DNA from: Haliscomenobacteraceae bacterium
Lineage (GTDB): Bacteria > Bacteroidota > Bacteroidia > Chitinophagales > Saprospiraceae
DNA length: 64,000 bases
NCBI GenBank assembly: GCA_947501115.1
Contig: CANMVX010000018.1
Coordinates: 1-64,000, forward strand
Direction of reading: 5' to 3'
The translations under genes were made by a program, and so were the position numbers. Each line of letters begins with the position of its first letter. The stretch's first letter is position 1. Below are positions 8,419-17,729 of the stretch, piece after piece. The notes under the pieces are model-generated. The model saw only the letters and a program-made list of their open reading frames with translations, was not told the DNA's origin and ran no database searches.

Positions 8419-8490
8419 TGGTCCCGACGGGAATCGAACCCATATCTAGTGTTTAGGAAACACCTATTCTATCCGTTGAACTACGGGACC
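8419..8490 (-). tRNA. tRNA-Arg (anticodon CCU)
   Basis: A 72-nt minus-strand cloverleaf. Acceptor GGTCCCG pairs with CGGGACC, D-stem GTTC with GAAT, anticodon stem GGTGT with ACACT. The loop is TTCCTAA (anticodon CCU, decodes AGG), and the T-stem is ATGGG/CCCGT with TTCGATT. The discriminator is A and no CCA is encoded. It is the only recognisable element in the 8180-8712 intergenic stretch. A 51-nt 3' copy lies at 2648-2698 in the same orientation, so this gene may be an integration site. Confidence 0.95.
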
Positions 8491-8712
8491 CCAAACTGTA
8501 GGAAGCAGTTCGGCCGCAAATATACACATTACCCTCATAAATTCTAATTATTTAGTGCGATGTCAAAAAAATACCTACAGTTTAATTTTTAACCTACAAA
8601 AACTATAGAATTTATATTTCTTATAATTCCTATAAAATCTTTAATATGTTCGTTTTTTATGGTTTTTAGCCCAGTTTAATAGATTTACAGCATCATTTAA
8701 ACAACATGTATC

Positions 8713-10116
8713 ATGAAAACTACACCCAGATTACTAAAAAATTCAGTGCCCTTTCTTTTTTCCATTTTTTTCCTGTTTCTTTCCGGATGTAAAAAAGATG
8801 AGACTGATTTTATTTCCCCAAAAATTACTAAGGACTATTCCAGCGATGTTATCCAGCAATGGAATCATGTATTTATTGATTTGGAAAGATATGCTCAGGG
8901 ATTCAGACCTTGTCCAGCTCCCAGAGCGATGGCCTATATCGGACTGGCATGTTATGAAGCTTGCGTAAAAGATATGCCGGCATTCAAAAGTATCCGTTAT
9001 AATTATCCAGGCTTGAACATTCCTCAACAATTACCGCTTAAAGATTACCATTATCCTATGGTAATTAATGCCATTTATAGTAGATTGCTTACTGACTTTA
9101 TGGGTAATGTTAAAGGTATTCCGACAAATAGATTTGTTCAAATATCTACTTTATACAACAAACTAAAAAATGATTATCTAAGTGAGGCCTCAGGTGAAAC
9201 CATTGCTCGTTCTGAAGAATATGGATTAAAAGTGGCTGAAGCCGTTTTCGAATATTCAAAAACAGATTTAGTAGGACATAATCATCATCTTGAACCTTTT
9301 AAAGACAATGTTGGCAATTATAAACCACAAGCAGTTCCCGGCGCCTTCAAACCTACCAATGCGGCTGGCCCAGGTATGTTTCCAGATTATGGCTATGCCA
9401 GAACTTTTGTTATCAAGGATGCAGACAAATTAATTCCGGCGCCCATTCTCTATAGCGAGGAAAAAAATTCTCAATATTATGTTCAGGGCGCTGAAGTTTA
9501 TGCCGCAGTAAATAATCCAACGCCTGATCAACGATGGATGGCTTTTTTCTGGAGTGATGACCTTACCGGCTTAACTTTCAGCCCTCCTACCAGATGGTTA
9601 GCCATTGCCAATCAGGTATATGAACTGGATAAGGTTGACCTTGAGACTGCTGTTTATGCCAATGCAAAAGTGAGTATCGCCTTAAATGATTGTGTAGTGG
9701 CCTGTTGGTATTCTAAATATTTTTATAATATCCAACGCCCTGTGGATTACATTAGAAAGGTTTTTAGTTCTAACTGGCAACCGGCCTTATATAATCCGCA
9801 AACAAAAGAAACCGGCATTTCCCCAAATTTTCCAGCTTATCCATCAGGTCATTCCACCATGGGTGGAGCTGCAGCGGAAGTATTAACCGATATTTTTGGA
9901 AATTATTACCCGATGACAGACAGATGCCATGAGGGAAGGCAAGATTTTGAAGGAGGTGCTCCACGCCATTTTAATTCTTTCTATGAGATGGCAAATGAAA
10001 ATGCCATTTCCAGGATTCTTCTGGGGGTACATTTCAGGATGGATTGTGACCAGGGTGTAAATCTGGGCATTAGGGTAGGACGAAAAGTAAATCAGTTTTC
10101 CTGGAAAAAAGGATAG
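8713..10116 (+). CDS. Vanadium-dependent haloperoxidase / PAP2-like lipoprotein
   Basis: The protein has 467 residues and starts with a lipoprotein signal (FLFLSGCKKDE, lipid-modified Cys about 26). The central region has the paired-helix layout of vanadium haloperoxidases (PRAMAYIGLACYEACV, then RWLAIANQVYE). The vanadate/phosphate-binding motifs lie at the C-terminus: IQRPVDYIR, PSGHS at 377-381 and LLGVHFRMD with His440. Related enzymes either oxidise halides with peroxide or act as acid phosphatases, and sequence alone does not separate them. The product probably sits on a membrane surface in the envelope. It reads in the same direction as the hydrolase at 10228 with a gap of about 110 bp. 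Confidence 0.88.
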   Translation: MKTTPRLLKNSVPFLFSIFFLFLSGCKKDETDFISPKITKDYSSDVIQQWNHVFIDLERYAQGFRPCPAPRAMAYIGLACYEACVKDMPAFKSIRYNYPGLNIPQQLPLKDYHYPMVINAIYSRLLTDFMGNVKGIPTNRFVQISTLYNKLKNDYLSEASGETIARSEEYGLKVAEAVFEYSKTDLVGHNHHLEPFKDNVGNYKPQAVPGAFKPTNAAGPGMFPDYGYARTFVIKDADKLIPAPILYSEEKNSQYYVQGAEVYAAVNNPTPDQRWMAFFWSDDLTGLTFSPPTRWLAIANQVYELDKVDLETAVYANAKVSIALNDCVVACWYSKYFYNIQRPVDYIRKVFSSNWQPALYNPQTKETGISPNFPAYPSGHSTMGGAAAEVLTDIFGNYYPMTDRCHEGRQDFEGGAPRHFNSFYEMANENAISRILLGVHFRMDCDQGVNLGIRVGRKVNQFSWKKG

Positions 10117-10227
10117 TATTCCATTTCATTAAATAGTTTTGGAACCATAAATTTTAAGGATATTAAGTTTGCCAATTTAATGTTATATTAGTTGGTACAT
10201 TTAAACCATTCGCGTTCTAAAACTGAA

Positions 10228-11208
10228 ATGATGAAAATTTTCAAAATATTCCTATACATTATGGCAGCCTTTATTTTTATGATGTTGCTGCCCAGAACTA
10301 TAGGATTTTTGTTTCCAGAAAATGCGCCTATCGCCTATCATTTCGAAGTACTCGATTACCTCGCTATTGGTGTGGGTCTTGAAAAACTTGCAAACCTGGA
10401 GCCTGAAATTCCAAAATCTATAGAGGAAATTAAAAATATTGAATACAAAAAGGTGAATGGTAGATCGCTCCAACTAGATATCTATAAACCTCGAGATCTT
10501 AAAAAACCAGCTCCTCTTTTAGTTTTTGTTCATGGTGGCGGTTGGAAAAGTGGCAAACGATCTGATTATCTCGTTTATCTGGTCGATTTTGCAAAAAAAG
10601 GGTATATCACAGCGACCGTTTCATATACCTTGAAAAATGACAGTATTTATCCAGCTTGTGTTCAGGATGTTTCTGATGCCATGCATTTTCTCTTTAATAA
10701 CAGCAAAAAATACGGATATGACACAGAACGCGTTGCCATGATTGGCGGATCAGCAGGCGGTCATCTGGTTTTAATGACTACGTACGATTTTAAAAATCCT
10801 ACCATTCCACTCGATAGTACCTACCTTAATGATCCACCTAATAAAATTAAATGTGTCGTTGATATTTATGGTCCAGTGGATATGACGACCCCTTATGCTC
10901 AAAATCAGGACCTTGTTACAGGGTTTATCGGTCATTCATTCAAAGAAAGACCTGATTTATACTGGGAGGCCTCACCAGCAAAATATCTTCGAAAAGGATT
11001 GCCCCCTACCCTCATTTTTCAGGGAACTTCCGATAATCTTTTACCACAAAGTCAATCCGATACTTTAAAAGCTAGGCTTGACCGGCTCGGTGTTCCTGCT
11101 GAATACTATAAACTCCCTCTTTGGCCTCATGCGATGGATATTGCACAACGACCAAATCAATATATGCAAAAGAAAATGGTTGCATTTTTTGAGAAATATT
11201 TAAAGTGA
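10228..11208 (+). CDS. Alpha/beta hydrolase (BD-FAE/esterase-like), membrane-anchored or secreted
   Basis: I place the start at ATG 10228. An upstream in-frame TTG at 10192 would add 12 polar residues before the hydrophobic segment FKIFLYIMAAFIFMMLLP. The hydrolase core has the oxyanion motif VFVHGGGWKSG, the nucleophile elbow GGSAGG (Ser175), an acid region near FQGTSDNLLP and a C-terminal His in WPHAMD. This is the layout of small carboxylesterases, kynurenine formamidases and related BD-FAE enzymes. The substrate is not predictable. The next gene starts 1 bp after the stop, so the two are co-transcribed. Confidence 0.88.
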   Translation: MMKIFKIFLYIMAAFIFMMLLPRTIGFLFPENAPIAYHFEVLDYLAIGVGLEKLANLEPEIPKSIEEIKNIEYKKVNGRSLQLDIYKPRDLKKPAPLLVFVHGGGWKSGKRSDYLVYLVDFAKKGYITATVSYTLKNDSIYPACVQDVSDAMHFLFNNSKKYGYDTERVAMIGGSAGGHLVLMTTYDFKNPTIPLDSTYLNDPPNKIKCVVDIYGPVDMTTPYAQNQDLVTGFIGHSFKERPDLYWEASPAKYLRKGLPPTLIFQGTSDNLLPQSQSDTLKARLDRLGVPAEYYKLPLWPHAMDIAQRPNQYMQKKMVAFFEKYLK

Positions 11209-11209
11209 G

Positions 11210-12541
11210 ATGAAATTTAAAAAAATTCTTCTGCCATTTTTAATATTGATCCTTATAAATACGATTATTCAGGGTCAGAAAAAAGACTTACTTCAAACAG
11301 AAGATTTAGCCTTTCTTAAACAAATGGTTAAAGACGTGATGGATTCTTCCCGTATCTATCCAAACCAATTTATTTCTGATAACTTTGGGCCTAATCAGAC
11401 TGGAGGTATATTGATTCGACCTGGAGGTAGAAATTCCTATCCCGCATTTTGGATTCGTGATTATGCAATGTCCATACAAAGCGGTTTTGTTACACAGGAG
11501 GAACAAAAACACATGCTTCTCCTAACAGCAAAAACACAATCGGACGAATTTAAATTTACAAAATGGGGCTCTTTTATTCCAAAAGGTGCTGTCGCTGACC
11601 ATATACGGATAGATGATGGAAAACCGATTTATTTCCCAGGCACCTATAGCTATGAAAACCAAGGGGATAAAAAATGGGGTATGCAACCCCCGTTTTGTGA
11701 TCAGTTCTTTTTTATACAAATGGCTTTTCATTATGTTACCTCTTTTTCTGCATTTCACTCTTTAAATGAAAACATAAATGGCATCAGATTATTAGACCGA
11801 CTTGAATTAGCCTATCAGATGCCACCCATCGATTCTATTACTGGACTCATTGAGGTGAATAACGAAAACAGAGGGGTAGATTTTGGATTCCGAGATGCCA
11901 TCTATATAACAGGTAAATTATGTTTTGCATCCCTTCTAAAATATCAGGCTTCCCTTCAGTTAGCCCTTTTATTTCAGGAAATGGGAGATAAAAAAAAGGC
12001 GTTGATGTATAAAAATGAAGCTACAAAAATTAAAAAATCGATTATAAAAACCTTCAAAAATAAAGATGGAATGCTTTTTGCCAGTACTGAAACGAGTGCA
12101 CAGGCAGATGTCTGGGCAACTTCTTTGGCTATTCATTTTGATGTTTTGCGTGGAAATAATCGTTTAAAGGCAGCAAAATATCTCCTTCAAGGGTATATTT
12201 CAGGAGAATTATCTCAAAATGGTAATATTAGACATATTCTAAAGTCAGATGATTTTAACGAAAATTCATCCTGGGAAAAAAGCCTCGTACCTAAAGATAC
12301 CTATCAGAATGGTGCTTATTGGGGAACCCCTGTAGGTTGGGTTTGCAAGGCCATTGCTTATGTTGATCAGGTTGCAGCGCAAAAATTAGCGTCCGAATAT
12401 ATACAGGATTTACGCGAAGTTGATTTCAGGAAAGGGGGAGATTTTGGCGCTCCGTGGGAATGTTTTAATGGCAATGCAAAACAGAATCCTGTTTATTTAA
12501 CCTCTGTAGCCGTTCCATTCATCATTTTTAGAGATAGATAA
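11210..12541 (+). CDS. Secreted six-hairpin-glycosidase-like protein
   Basis: The protein has 443 residues with a signal peptide (LLPFLILILINTIIQGQ). It contains RPGGRNSYPAFWIRDYAMS near residue 80, repeated helical segments and FRDAIYITGK, then ADVWATSLAIHFD and YQNGAYWGTPVGWV. An aromatic- and Asp/Glu-rich pattern of paired helices is typical of alpha/alpha-barrel glycosidases such as debranching-enzyme or mannosidase relatives. I do not recognise a specific GH family with certainty. It is encoded 1 bp after the alpha/beta hydrolase. The context suggests an exo-acting carbohydrate-active enzyme in the periplasm or outside the cell. Confidence 0.6.
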   Translation: MKFKKILLPFLILILINTIIQGQKKDLLQTEDLAFLKQMVKDVMDSSRIYPNQFISDNFGPNQTGGILIRPGGRNSYPAFWIRDYAMSIQSGFVTQEEQKHMLLLTAKTQSDEFKFTKWGSFIPKGAVADHIRIDDGKPIYFPGTYSYENQGDKKWGMQPPFCDQFFFIQMAFHYVTSFSAFHSLNENINGIRLLDRLELAYQMPPIDSITGLIEVNNENRGVDFGFRDAIYITGKLCFASLLKYQASLQLALLFQEMGDKKKALMYKNEATKIKKSIIKTFKNKDGMLFASTETSAQADVWATSLAIHFDVLRGNNRLKAAKYLLQGYISGELSQNGNIRHILKSDDFNENSSWEKSLVPKDTYQNGAYWGTPVGWVCKAIAYVDQVAAQKLASEYIQDLREVDFRKGGDFGAPWECFNGNAKQNPVYLTSVAVPFIIFRDR

Positions 12542-12637
12542 TTCTCAAATTTTCCAATTTTCAAATGTAGGTAAATTAAAACCCTTTTCATGGAAAAAGG
12601 GGTAATATTGAATGATATTATTTCAGGTTAAAATATT

Positions 12638-12645
12638 TATCTTTG
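12638..12645 (+). promoter_or_regulatory. Candidate Bacteroidota -7 box before nagB fusion
   Basis: TATCTTTG matches the Bacteroidota -7 consensus TANNTTTG and lies 35 bp upstream of the ATG at 12680. I do not see a clear TTTG -33 box at the usual spacing, so the call is tentative. Confidence 0.35.
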
Positions 12646-12679
12646 TGAAAATTTTTAAAAACTTTAACCTACTTTATTA

Positions 12680-14605
12680 ATGAGTGCTATCAAATATCAG
12701 TTCAGGGAAGTGGAACAAATAAAAACAACTATTTGGCCTGACGCCAGGAATGGTTCCATTCATATTGCTCAGGTTATTGCCCAAGCCATTAAAGAAAAAG
12801 CAGCAAAGGGGGAAAATATTTTGTTGGGTCTTTCCACAGGTAATTCACCCGTTCAGGTATATAAGGAATTGGTGCGAATGCATAAGGAGGATGCTCTGAG
12901 TTTTAAAAATGTCATTTCATTCAATCTCGACGAATATTATCCCATGCAGCCCGATGCTTCTCAAAGCTATGTGGCCTTTATGAAGCATCACTTATTTGAT
13001 CATATTGATATTCAAAAAGAAAACATCCATATACCTGATGGCACTCTTCCTTTGGAAGAAGTTGAAGCCTATTGTACAGCGTATGATAAGAAAATAAGTG
13101 ACTTAGGTGGCATCGATATTCAATTATTGGGCATTGGTAGAAATGGCCATATCGGATTCAATGAACCCGGATCATTCGAAAATTCCCCTACCCGCCTGGT
13201 TCGCTTGGATGCCACTACTAGAACTGACGCATCAAATGATTTCGGTGGGGAGGAAAATGTTCCCTATCGGGCGATTACCTTAGGTTTGAAACCCGTTATG
13301 AACTCGAAAAAAATACTACTTTGTGCCTGGGGTTTAGGAAAAGCGAGTATTGTGCAAAAAGCAGTGGAAGGGCCTATTACCAACGATTTACCCGCCAGCC
13401 TGTTACAACGTCATAAAAATACGGAATTTTTTATAGATCTCCCGGCAGCTGAAGGCTTAACCCGATTCAAAACGCCCTGGTTAGTAGCCCTTTGTAACTG
13501 GACGCCAGACCTCATTTGCAAAGCGGTCGTATGGCTTTCCCTACAATCAAATAAACCTATTCTAAAATTAACGGCAGAAGATTATAAGTCCCACGGATTG
13601 AGCGATTTATTAGTCGAATACGCAACAGCTTACGAGATAAATATTGTTGTTTTCAATCGATTGCAACACACTATTTCTGGCTGGCCTGGCGGAAAACCTA
13701 ATGCCGATGATACTACCCGTCCTGAAAGAGCCGTTCCAACAAAAAAACGGGTCATCATTTTCAGCCCCCATCCCGATGATGATGTGATTTCCATGGGTGG
13801 CACTTTCCTTCGTCTGGTCGATCAGGGACATGAAGTCCATGTGGCCTATCAAACTTCGGGAAATATTGCCGTTCACGATCACGATGCCTTCCGATTTATA
13901 GATTTTACCATAGATTTACTGTCAAAAGGGGAAATAAACGCAACTATTCAAGCTAAAATTGATCACTTTGAACAGCTAAAATCCATTTTAACAAATAAAA
14001 AACCGGGTGAAAAAGACCATCCTGGTATCCTTCAGGTCAAAGGGCTTATCAGAAGAGGAGAAGCCAGTGCCGGTGCTCGTTTTTGCGGATTAAATGATGA
14101 TCATATCCATTTTATGGACTTACCCTTTTATGAAACCGGAGGTACCAAAAAAAGCCCGCTTTCTGACGCAGATGTAAATCAAACCGCAGCCTTTATAAAA
14201 GAAATAAAACCTCATCAAATATTTGCTGCAGGTGACCTTGCCGATCCTCATGGAACCCATAAGGTATGCCTGGATGTAATATTAATGGCCATGGAATCCC
14301 TGAAAAATGAAAGTTGGATTGCTGATTGCTGGCTTTGGCTTTACAGGGGTGCCTGGCATGAATGGCCGGTAGAAGAAATTGAAATGGCCGTGCCCTTAAG
14401 TCCCCAGGAACTTGTTCGTAAAAGAAAAGCCATTTTTATGCATCAATCGCAAAAAGATACCCCTCCTTTTGCCGGAAATGATCCCAGGGAATTTTGGCAA
14501 AGGGCAGAGGAAAGAAATAAAGCTACCGCCGATACCTATCATGCTATGGGCTTTGCAGAATACGAGGCAATGGAGGCTTTCCGTCGCTGGAAATTTAATT
14601 TTTAA
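12680..14605 (+). CDS. nagB: Glucosamine-6-phosphate deaminase fused to PIG-L/LmbE deacetylase
   Basis: The protein has 641 residues. Residues about 1-260 are NagB: LGLSTGNSPVQVYKEL, SFNLDEYYPM with the catalytic Asp, and LLGIGRNGHIGFNEPGS (His and Glu kept, Asn at the position that is Asp in E. coli NagB). After a linker, residues about 355-640 are a PIG-L/LmbE metal-dependent deacetylase with PHPDDD at 363-368 and a later FAAGDLADPHGTH. NagB converts glucosamine-6-P to fructose-6-P and ammonium. The second domain is of the type that deacetylates GlcNAc-like substrates. This long form is known in Bacteroidota. It heads a cluster with GH20 and an SSS transporter, which fits GlcNAc use. Confidence 0.93.
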   Translation: MSAIKYQFREVEQIKTTIWPDARNGSIHIAQVIAQAIKEKAAKGENILLGLSTGNSPVQVYKELVRMHKEDALSFKNVISFNLDEYYPMQPDASQSYVAFMKHHLFDHIDIQKENIHIPDGTLPLEEVEAYCTAYDKKISDLGGIDIQLLGIGRNGHIGFNEPGSFENSPTRLVRLDATTRTDASNDFGGEENVPYRAITLGLKPVMNSKKILLCAWGLGKASIVQKAVEGPITNDLPASLLQRHKNTEFFIDLPAAEGLTRFKTPWLVALCNWTPDLICKAVVWLSLQSNKPILKLTAEDYKSHGLSDLLVEYATAYEINIVVFNRLQHTISGWPGGKPNADDTTRPERAVPTKKRVIIFSPHPDDDVISMGGTFLRLVDQGHEVHVAYQTSGNIAVHDHDAFRFIDFTIDLLSKGEINATIQAKIDHFEQLKSILTNKKPGEKDHPGILQVKGLIRRGEASAGARFCGLNDDHIHFMDLPFYETGGTKKSPLSDADVNQTAAFIKEIKPHQIFAAGDLADPHGTHKVCLDVILMAMESLKNESWIADCWLWLYRGAWHEWPVEEIEMAVPLSPQELVRKRKAIFMHQSQKDTPPFAGNDPREFWQRAEERNKATADTYHAMGFAEYEAMEAFRRWKFNF

Positions 14606-14618
14606 CGTCGCTAATACA

Positions 14619-15353
14619 TTGGATAAGTCTTTTTTTCCGGAAAATGGATACCTTATATCTACCAGCCTTTTGAATGGTCAGGAGTTGTTAGATGTAAGAG
14701 ATATGTATGAACTTTTCCTTAATGGTAAAATAAATGTGGGTAATGCCAGGTCCGATTTAAGTGGATTGACAGACCCTTTTCAAAAAAAGGAAAAGATTAC
14801 GCAGATAATGCGTCCTTCCTATTTTCACCCGCCTTTATCTACATTTAAAGTATATGCCAAAGCACTTCAAATGGTGCAAACCCTGCTAGGTGAGGACATG
14901 GCGTTAGATTTTGATATGTTAATAGATAAATCTCCTAATACCAACACACCCACACCCTGGCATCAAGATGAAGCCTATTGGATTGACATGGAAGACAAAA
15001 GGGCTGTAACCTGTTGGATTGCATTGGACGATGTGTTCAAGGAAAATGGGTGTATGTGGTTTGTTCCGCGTTCTCACCGAGAGGAAATGAGAAAACACGT
15101 TCAAACTGGCCAGAAAGGTGCGCTACAATGTGAGGCAAACGAAACGGAAGCTACGCCTGTTAGTCTTTCTGCCGGTGATGCTACCTTCCACGATGGTCGA
15201 ACTATTCATTATTCGAGAGGCAATAGTACCCCATTTCGACGTCGGGCACTTATCTTAAATTTCAGGCCAGAAAAAATGATTGCCTTCGAACGCGAAAACG
15301 GTTTTAATCATTTAGGCGAAAGAGAGGTTCGAAACAAAAAAGCGATCAATTAG
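14619..15353 (+). CDS. Phytanoyl-CoA dioxygenase (PhyH) family protein
   Basis: I choose TTG at 14619, 13 bp after the nagB stop, giving 244 residues that begin MDKSFFPENGYLIS. The longer frame back to 14412 overlaps nagB and gives unlike-PhyH sequence. Iron ligands are visible: TPWHQDEAYW (His115, Asp117) and IHYSRGNS (His197), followed by an Arg-rich segment FRRRALILNFRP for 2-oxoglutarate. Members are Fe(II)/2-oxoglutarate hydroxylases of varied small molecules. Its place between NagB and GH20 suggests a role in modified sugar metabolism, but this is only inferred from context. Confidence 0.85.
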   Translation: MDKSFFPENGYLISTSLLNGQELLDVRDMYELFLNGKINVGNARSDLSGLTDPFQKKEKITQIMRPSYFHPPLSTFKVYAKALQMVQTLLGEDMALDFDMLIDKSPNTNTPTPWHQDEAYWIDMEDKRAVTCWIALDDVFKENGCMWFVPRSHREEMRKHVQTGQKGALQCEANETEATPVSLSAGDATFHDGRTIHYSRGNSTPFRRRALILNFRPEKMIAFERENGFNHLGEREVRNKKAIN

Positions 15354-15437
15354 TTCAATACCTTCAAATTATTTCCTCTTTTCTTTTTCTTTGCGTATAT
15401 TGGTACGATAAATTGTTTAAAGTACCGTGAAACCTAT

Positions 15438-17705
15438 ATGAAAACAAAACTAACCCACATAATTCTTTCGGTCATTATATCTATAATGCCACTCTTTTCA
15501 TTATCGGGTCAGGTTATCATACCCCTTCCGTCCCAAATAGTTTCTGCCCCTGGCTTTTTTTATTTTTCGGGCAGTACTACCATAAATTCAGACAAAAACA
15601 CCCCCATTCCAAGCTATTTACAAACCTATTTAAAGCAAAGACAAACTGCTTTGAATGCGAATGGCAATGCAAATGAGATCGTTTTTACTTTGTCAAACCA
15701 AGGTCTTTCGGAAGGTTATGAACTCAAAATCAGTCCAAATAAGATTCATGTAACGGGTAATGACGAGAAGGGTTTGTTTTATGGAATACAAAGCCTTATT
15801 CAATTCCTTCAGCACCAGCCTCTATCTAATGGAAGCATCAGCATACCTTGCCAAACCATAACGGATCAACCCCGATTTGGATACAGAGGTATTATGTTGG
15901 ATGCAGGTCGATATTTTCAGCCAGTATCTTATATTAAGGAATTATTAGATATGATGGCTACCTATAAATTCAATACCTTCCACTGGCATTTGACAGAAGA
16001 CCAGGGTTGGCGGGTAGAGATTGAAAAATACCCGAAATTAATGTCCAAATCTGCCTGGAGATCGGAAACAGTTATAGGTCATCACAATCAAAAACCTCGT
16101 GTTTATGATGGTGAAAAACACGGCGGATATTACACCAAAGCGGACATTAGAGAGATCGTTGCTTATGCTGCGGAAAGAAATATTACGGTTATACCTGAGA
16201 TTGAAATGCCAGGTCATGCTACGGCAGCCATTGCTGCTTATCCCGAACTTGGCTGTACAGGAAAGGACTTAGAAGTACCAACAGATTGGGGAGTAAAGGA
16301 AGATGTTTACTGTCCATCGGAGGCTACCTTTACCTTTTTAGAGGATGTGCTCACTGAAATAATCCCTTTGTTTCCCAGTCCATATATTCACATCGGCGGA
16401 GATGAATGCCCTAAAAAGCAATGGAAAGAAAGTGCTTTAGCTCAGTCTGTTATGAAACGTGAAGGGCTAAAAGACGAGGATGCCTTGCAGAGTTATTTTA
16501 TAAAACGAATGGAAGCCTTTCTTAAAACCAAAGGTAAAAAACTCATTGGCTGGGACGAGATTCTCGAAGGTGGTCTCGCTCCTGACGCTACGGTTATGTC
16601 CTGGCGAGGCATTAAAGGAGGTATTGAAGCCGCCCATTTGGGTCATGACGTTATCATGAGTCCTAATACCTTTTGCTATTTTGACTATTATCAGTCTGAT
16701 GCACCTGGAGAACCCTTAGCTATTGGGGGTAAATTAACGGTGGAAAAAGTATATTCTTTTGATCCCATTCCCGATGAATTACCAGCAGAAACGCATAAAC
16801 ATATATTAGGGGGGCAAGGAAATATCTGGACAGAGTATATTTCAACGTTGCCAAAACTCCGATACATGGCCTACACCCGTATGCTTGCTCTTTCAGAGGT
16901 ACTTTGGACACCTGTTGCAAAAAAAGAATTTTTACCTTTTGCGGTAAGACTTAATAAACATATTGACTATTGGAAAACTAAAAATATTGAGTTCGCCAAT
17001 CATTTATTTGAAATCAAGCCAACTTTAACAACAAAGGAAGTAGGATTAGAGGTTGCATTAACGCCATTAGTTCCCTGGGGAGAAATAAGATATACTCTCG
17101 ATGGAACTGAGCCAAAAAGCACCTCCGCTGTTTATACCAATCCATTACTGTTAACTAAAAAGACAGTTGTAAAAACACAGTCTTTTGTCCAGAACCAAGC
17201 TAAAGGACATCCTATTTCAATAGATTTCTTACCTCATAAAGGCTTACAAGCCAAAATATTATCAAAAACTACCCCTTCAAAAACATACAAGGGAGCGGGA
17301 GAAAGAGGATTAATCAACGGGATTTCTGGTAGTAAAAATCAGTTCAACGATGGAGAATGGCAGGGCGTTACGCCGGGTGAACCGTTCAGTATGAAGTTAA
17401 GCTGGACGGAAAAACAATCTATTAAAGGCATTCAATTCCATGCCTTTAACGATCCTGAGTCATGGATTTACTTACCATCGGAAGCTACTATTTATACCTC
17501 ACAGGACGGAAATACATTTTCCAAGGCCTGCGAAACCAAGATTACTGAAAATAAAGACACCAAGACCCTTGCGGTGGATATACCCTGCAAAATTACATCG
17601 CAGTTTATCGAAATTAAGATACCTGCCATGGGAACTATACCTGTTAACAAAACAGGTGCGGGCAACCAGGCTTGGTTATTTTTAGATGAAATACGGGTCT
17701 ATTAA
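15438..17705 (+). CDS. Beta-N-acetylhexosaminidase, GH20
   Basis: The protein has 755 residues with a signal peptide (ILSVIISIMPLFSLSGQ). The GH20b alpha/beta domain covers about 25-145. The catalytic TIM barrel, about 150-500, has RGIMLDAGRYF, FHWHLTEDQGWR, PEIEMPGHATAAI and the catalytic pair in GGDECPKKQW (Asp322-Glu323). A chitobiase C-terminal-like segment (EIRYTLDGTEPKSTS, about 550-590) and an F5/8-type-C-like domain (about 610-755) follow. The enzyme removes terminal GlcNAc/GalNAc from chitin oligomers, peptidoglycan or glycoproteins by substrate-assisted catalysis. It is followed 24 bp later by the SSS transporter, which would import the released sugar. Confidence 0.95.
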   Translation: MKTKLTHIILSVIISIMPLFSLSGQVIIPLPSQIVSAPGFFYFSGSTTINSDKNTPIPSYLQTYLKQRQTALNANGNANEIVFTLSNQGLSEGYELKISPNKIHVTGNDEKGLFYGIQSLIQFLQHQPLSNGSISIPCQTITDQPRFGYRGIMLDAGRYFQPVSYIKELLDMMATYKFNTFHWHLTEDQGWRVEIEKYPKLMSKSAWRSETVIGHHNQKPRVYDGEKHGGYYTKADIREIVAYAAERNITVIPEIEMPGHATAAIAAYPELGCTGKDLEVPTDWGVKEDVYCPSEATFTFLEDVLTEIIPLFPSPYIHIGGDECPKKQWKESALAQSVMKREGLKDEDALQSYFIKRMEAFLKTKGKKLIGWDEILEGGLAPDATVMSWRGIKGGIEAAHLGHDVIMSPNTFCYFDYYQSDAPGEPLAIGGKLTVEKVYSFDPIPDELPAETHKHILGGQGNIWTEYISTLPKLRYMAYTRMLALSEVLWTPVAKKEFLPFAVRLNKHIDYWKTKNIEFANHLFEIKPTLTTKEVGLEVALTPLVPWGEIRYTLDGTEPKSTSAVYTNPLLLTKKTVVKTQSFVQNQAKGHPISIDFLPHKGLQAKILSKTTPSKTYKGAGERGLINGISGSKNQFNDGEWQGVTPGEPFSMKLSWTEKQSIKGIQFHAFNDPESWIYLPSEATIYTSQDGNTFSKACETKITENKDTKTLAVDIPCKITSQFIEIKIPAMGTIPVNKTGAGNQAWLFLDEIRVY

Positions 17706-17729
17706 TTAACTGATAATAAAAACATTTTC

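Noticed and set aside
13610-13882. 90-residue minus-strand gene
   Set aside because: Shadow of the nagB fusion gene.
14412-14618. N-terminal extension of the PhyH protein
   Set aside because: Overlaps nagB coding sequence for most of its length and is not PhyH-like; TTG 14619 gives a normal start.
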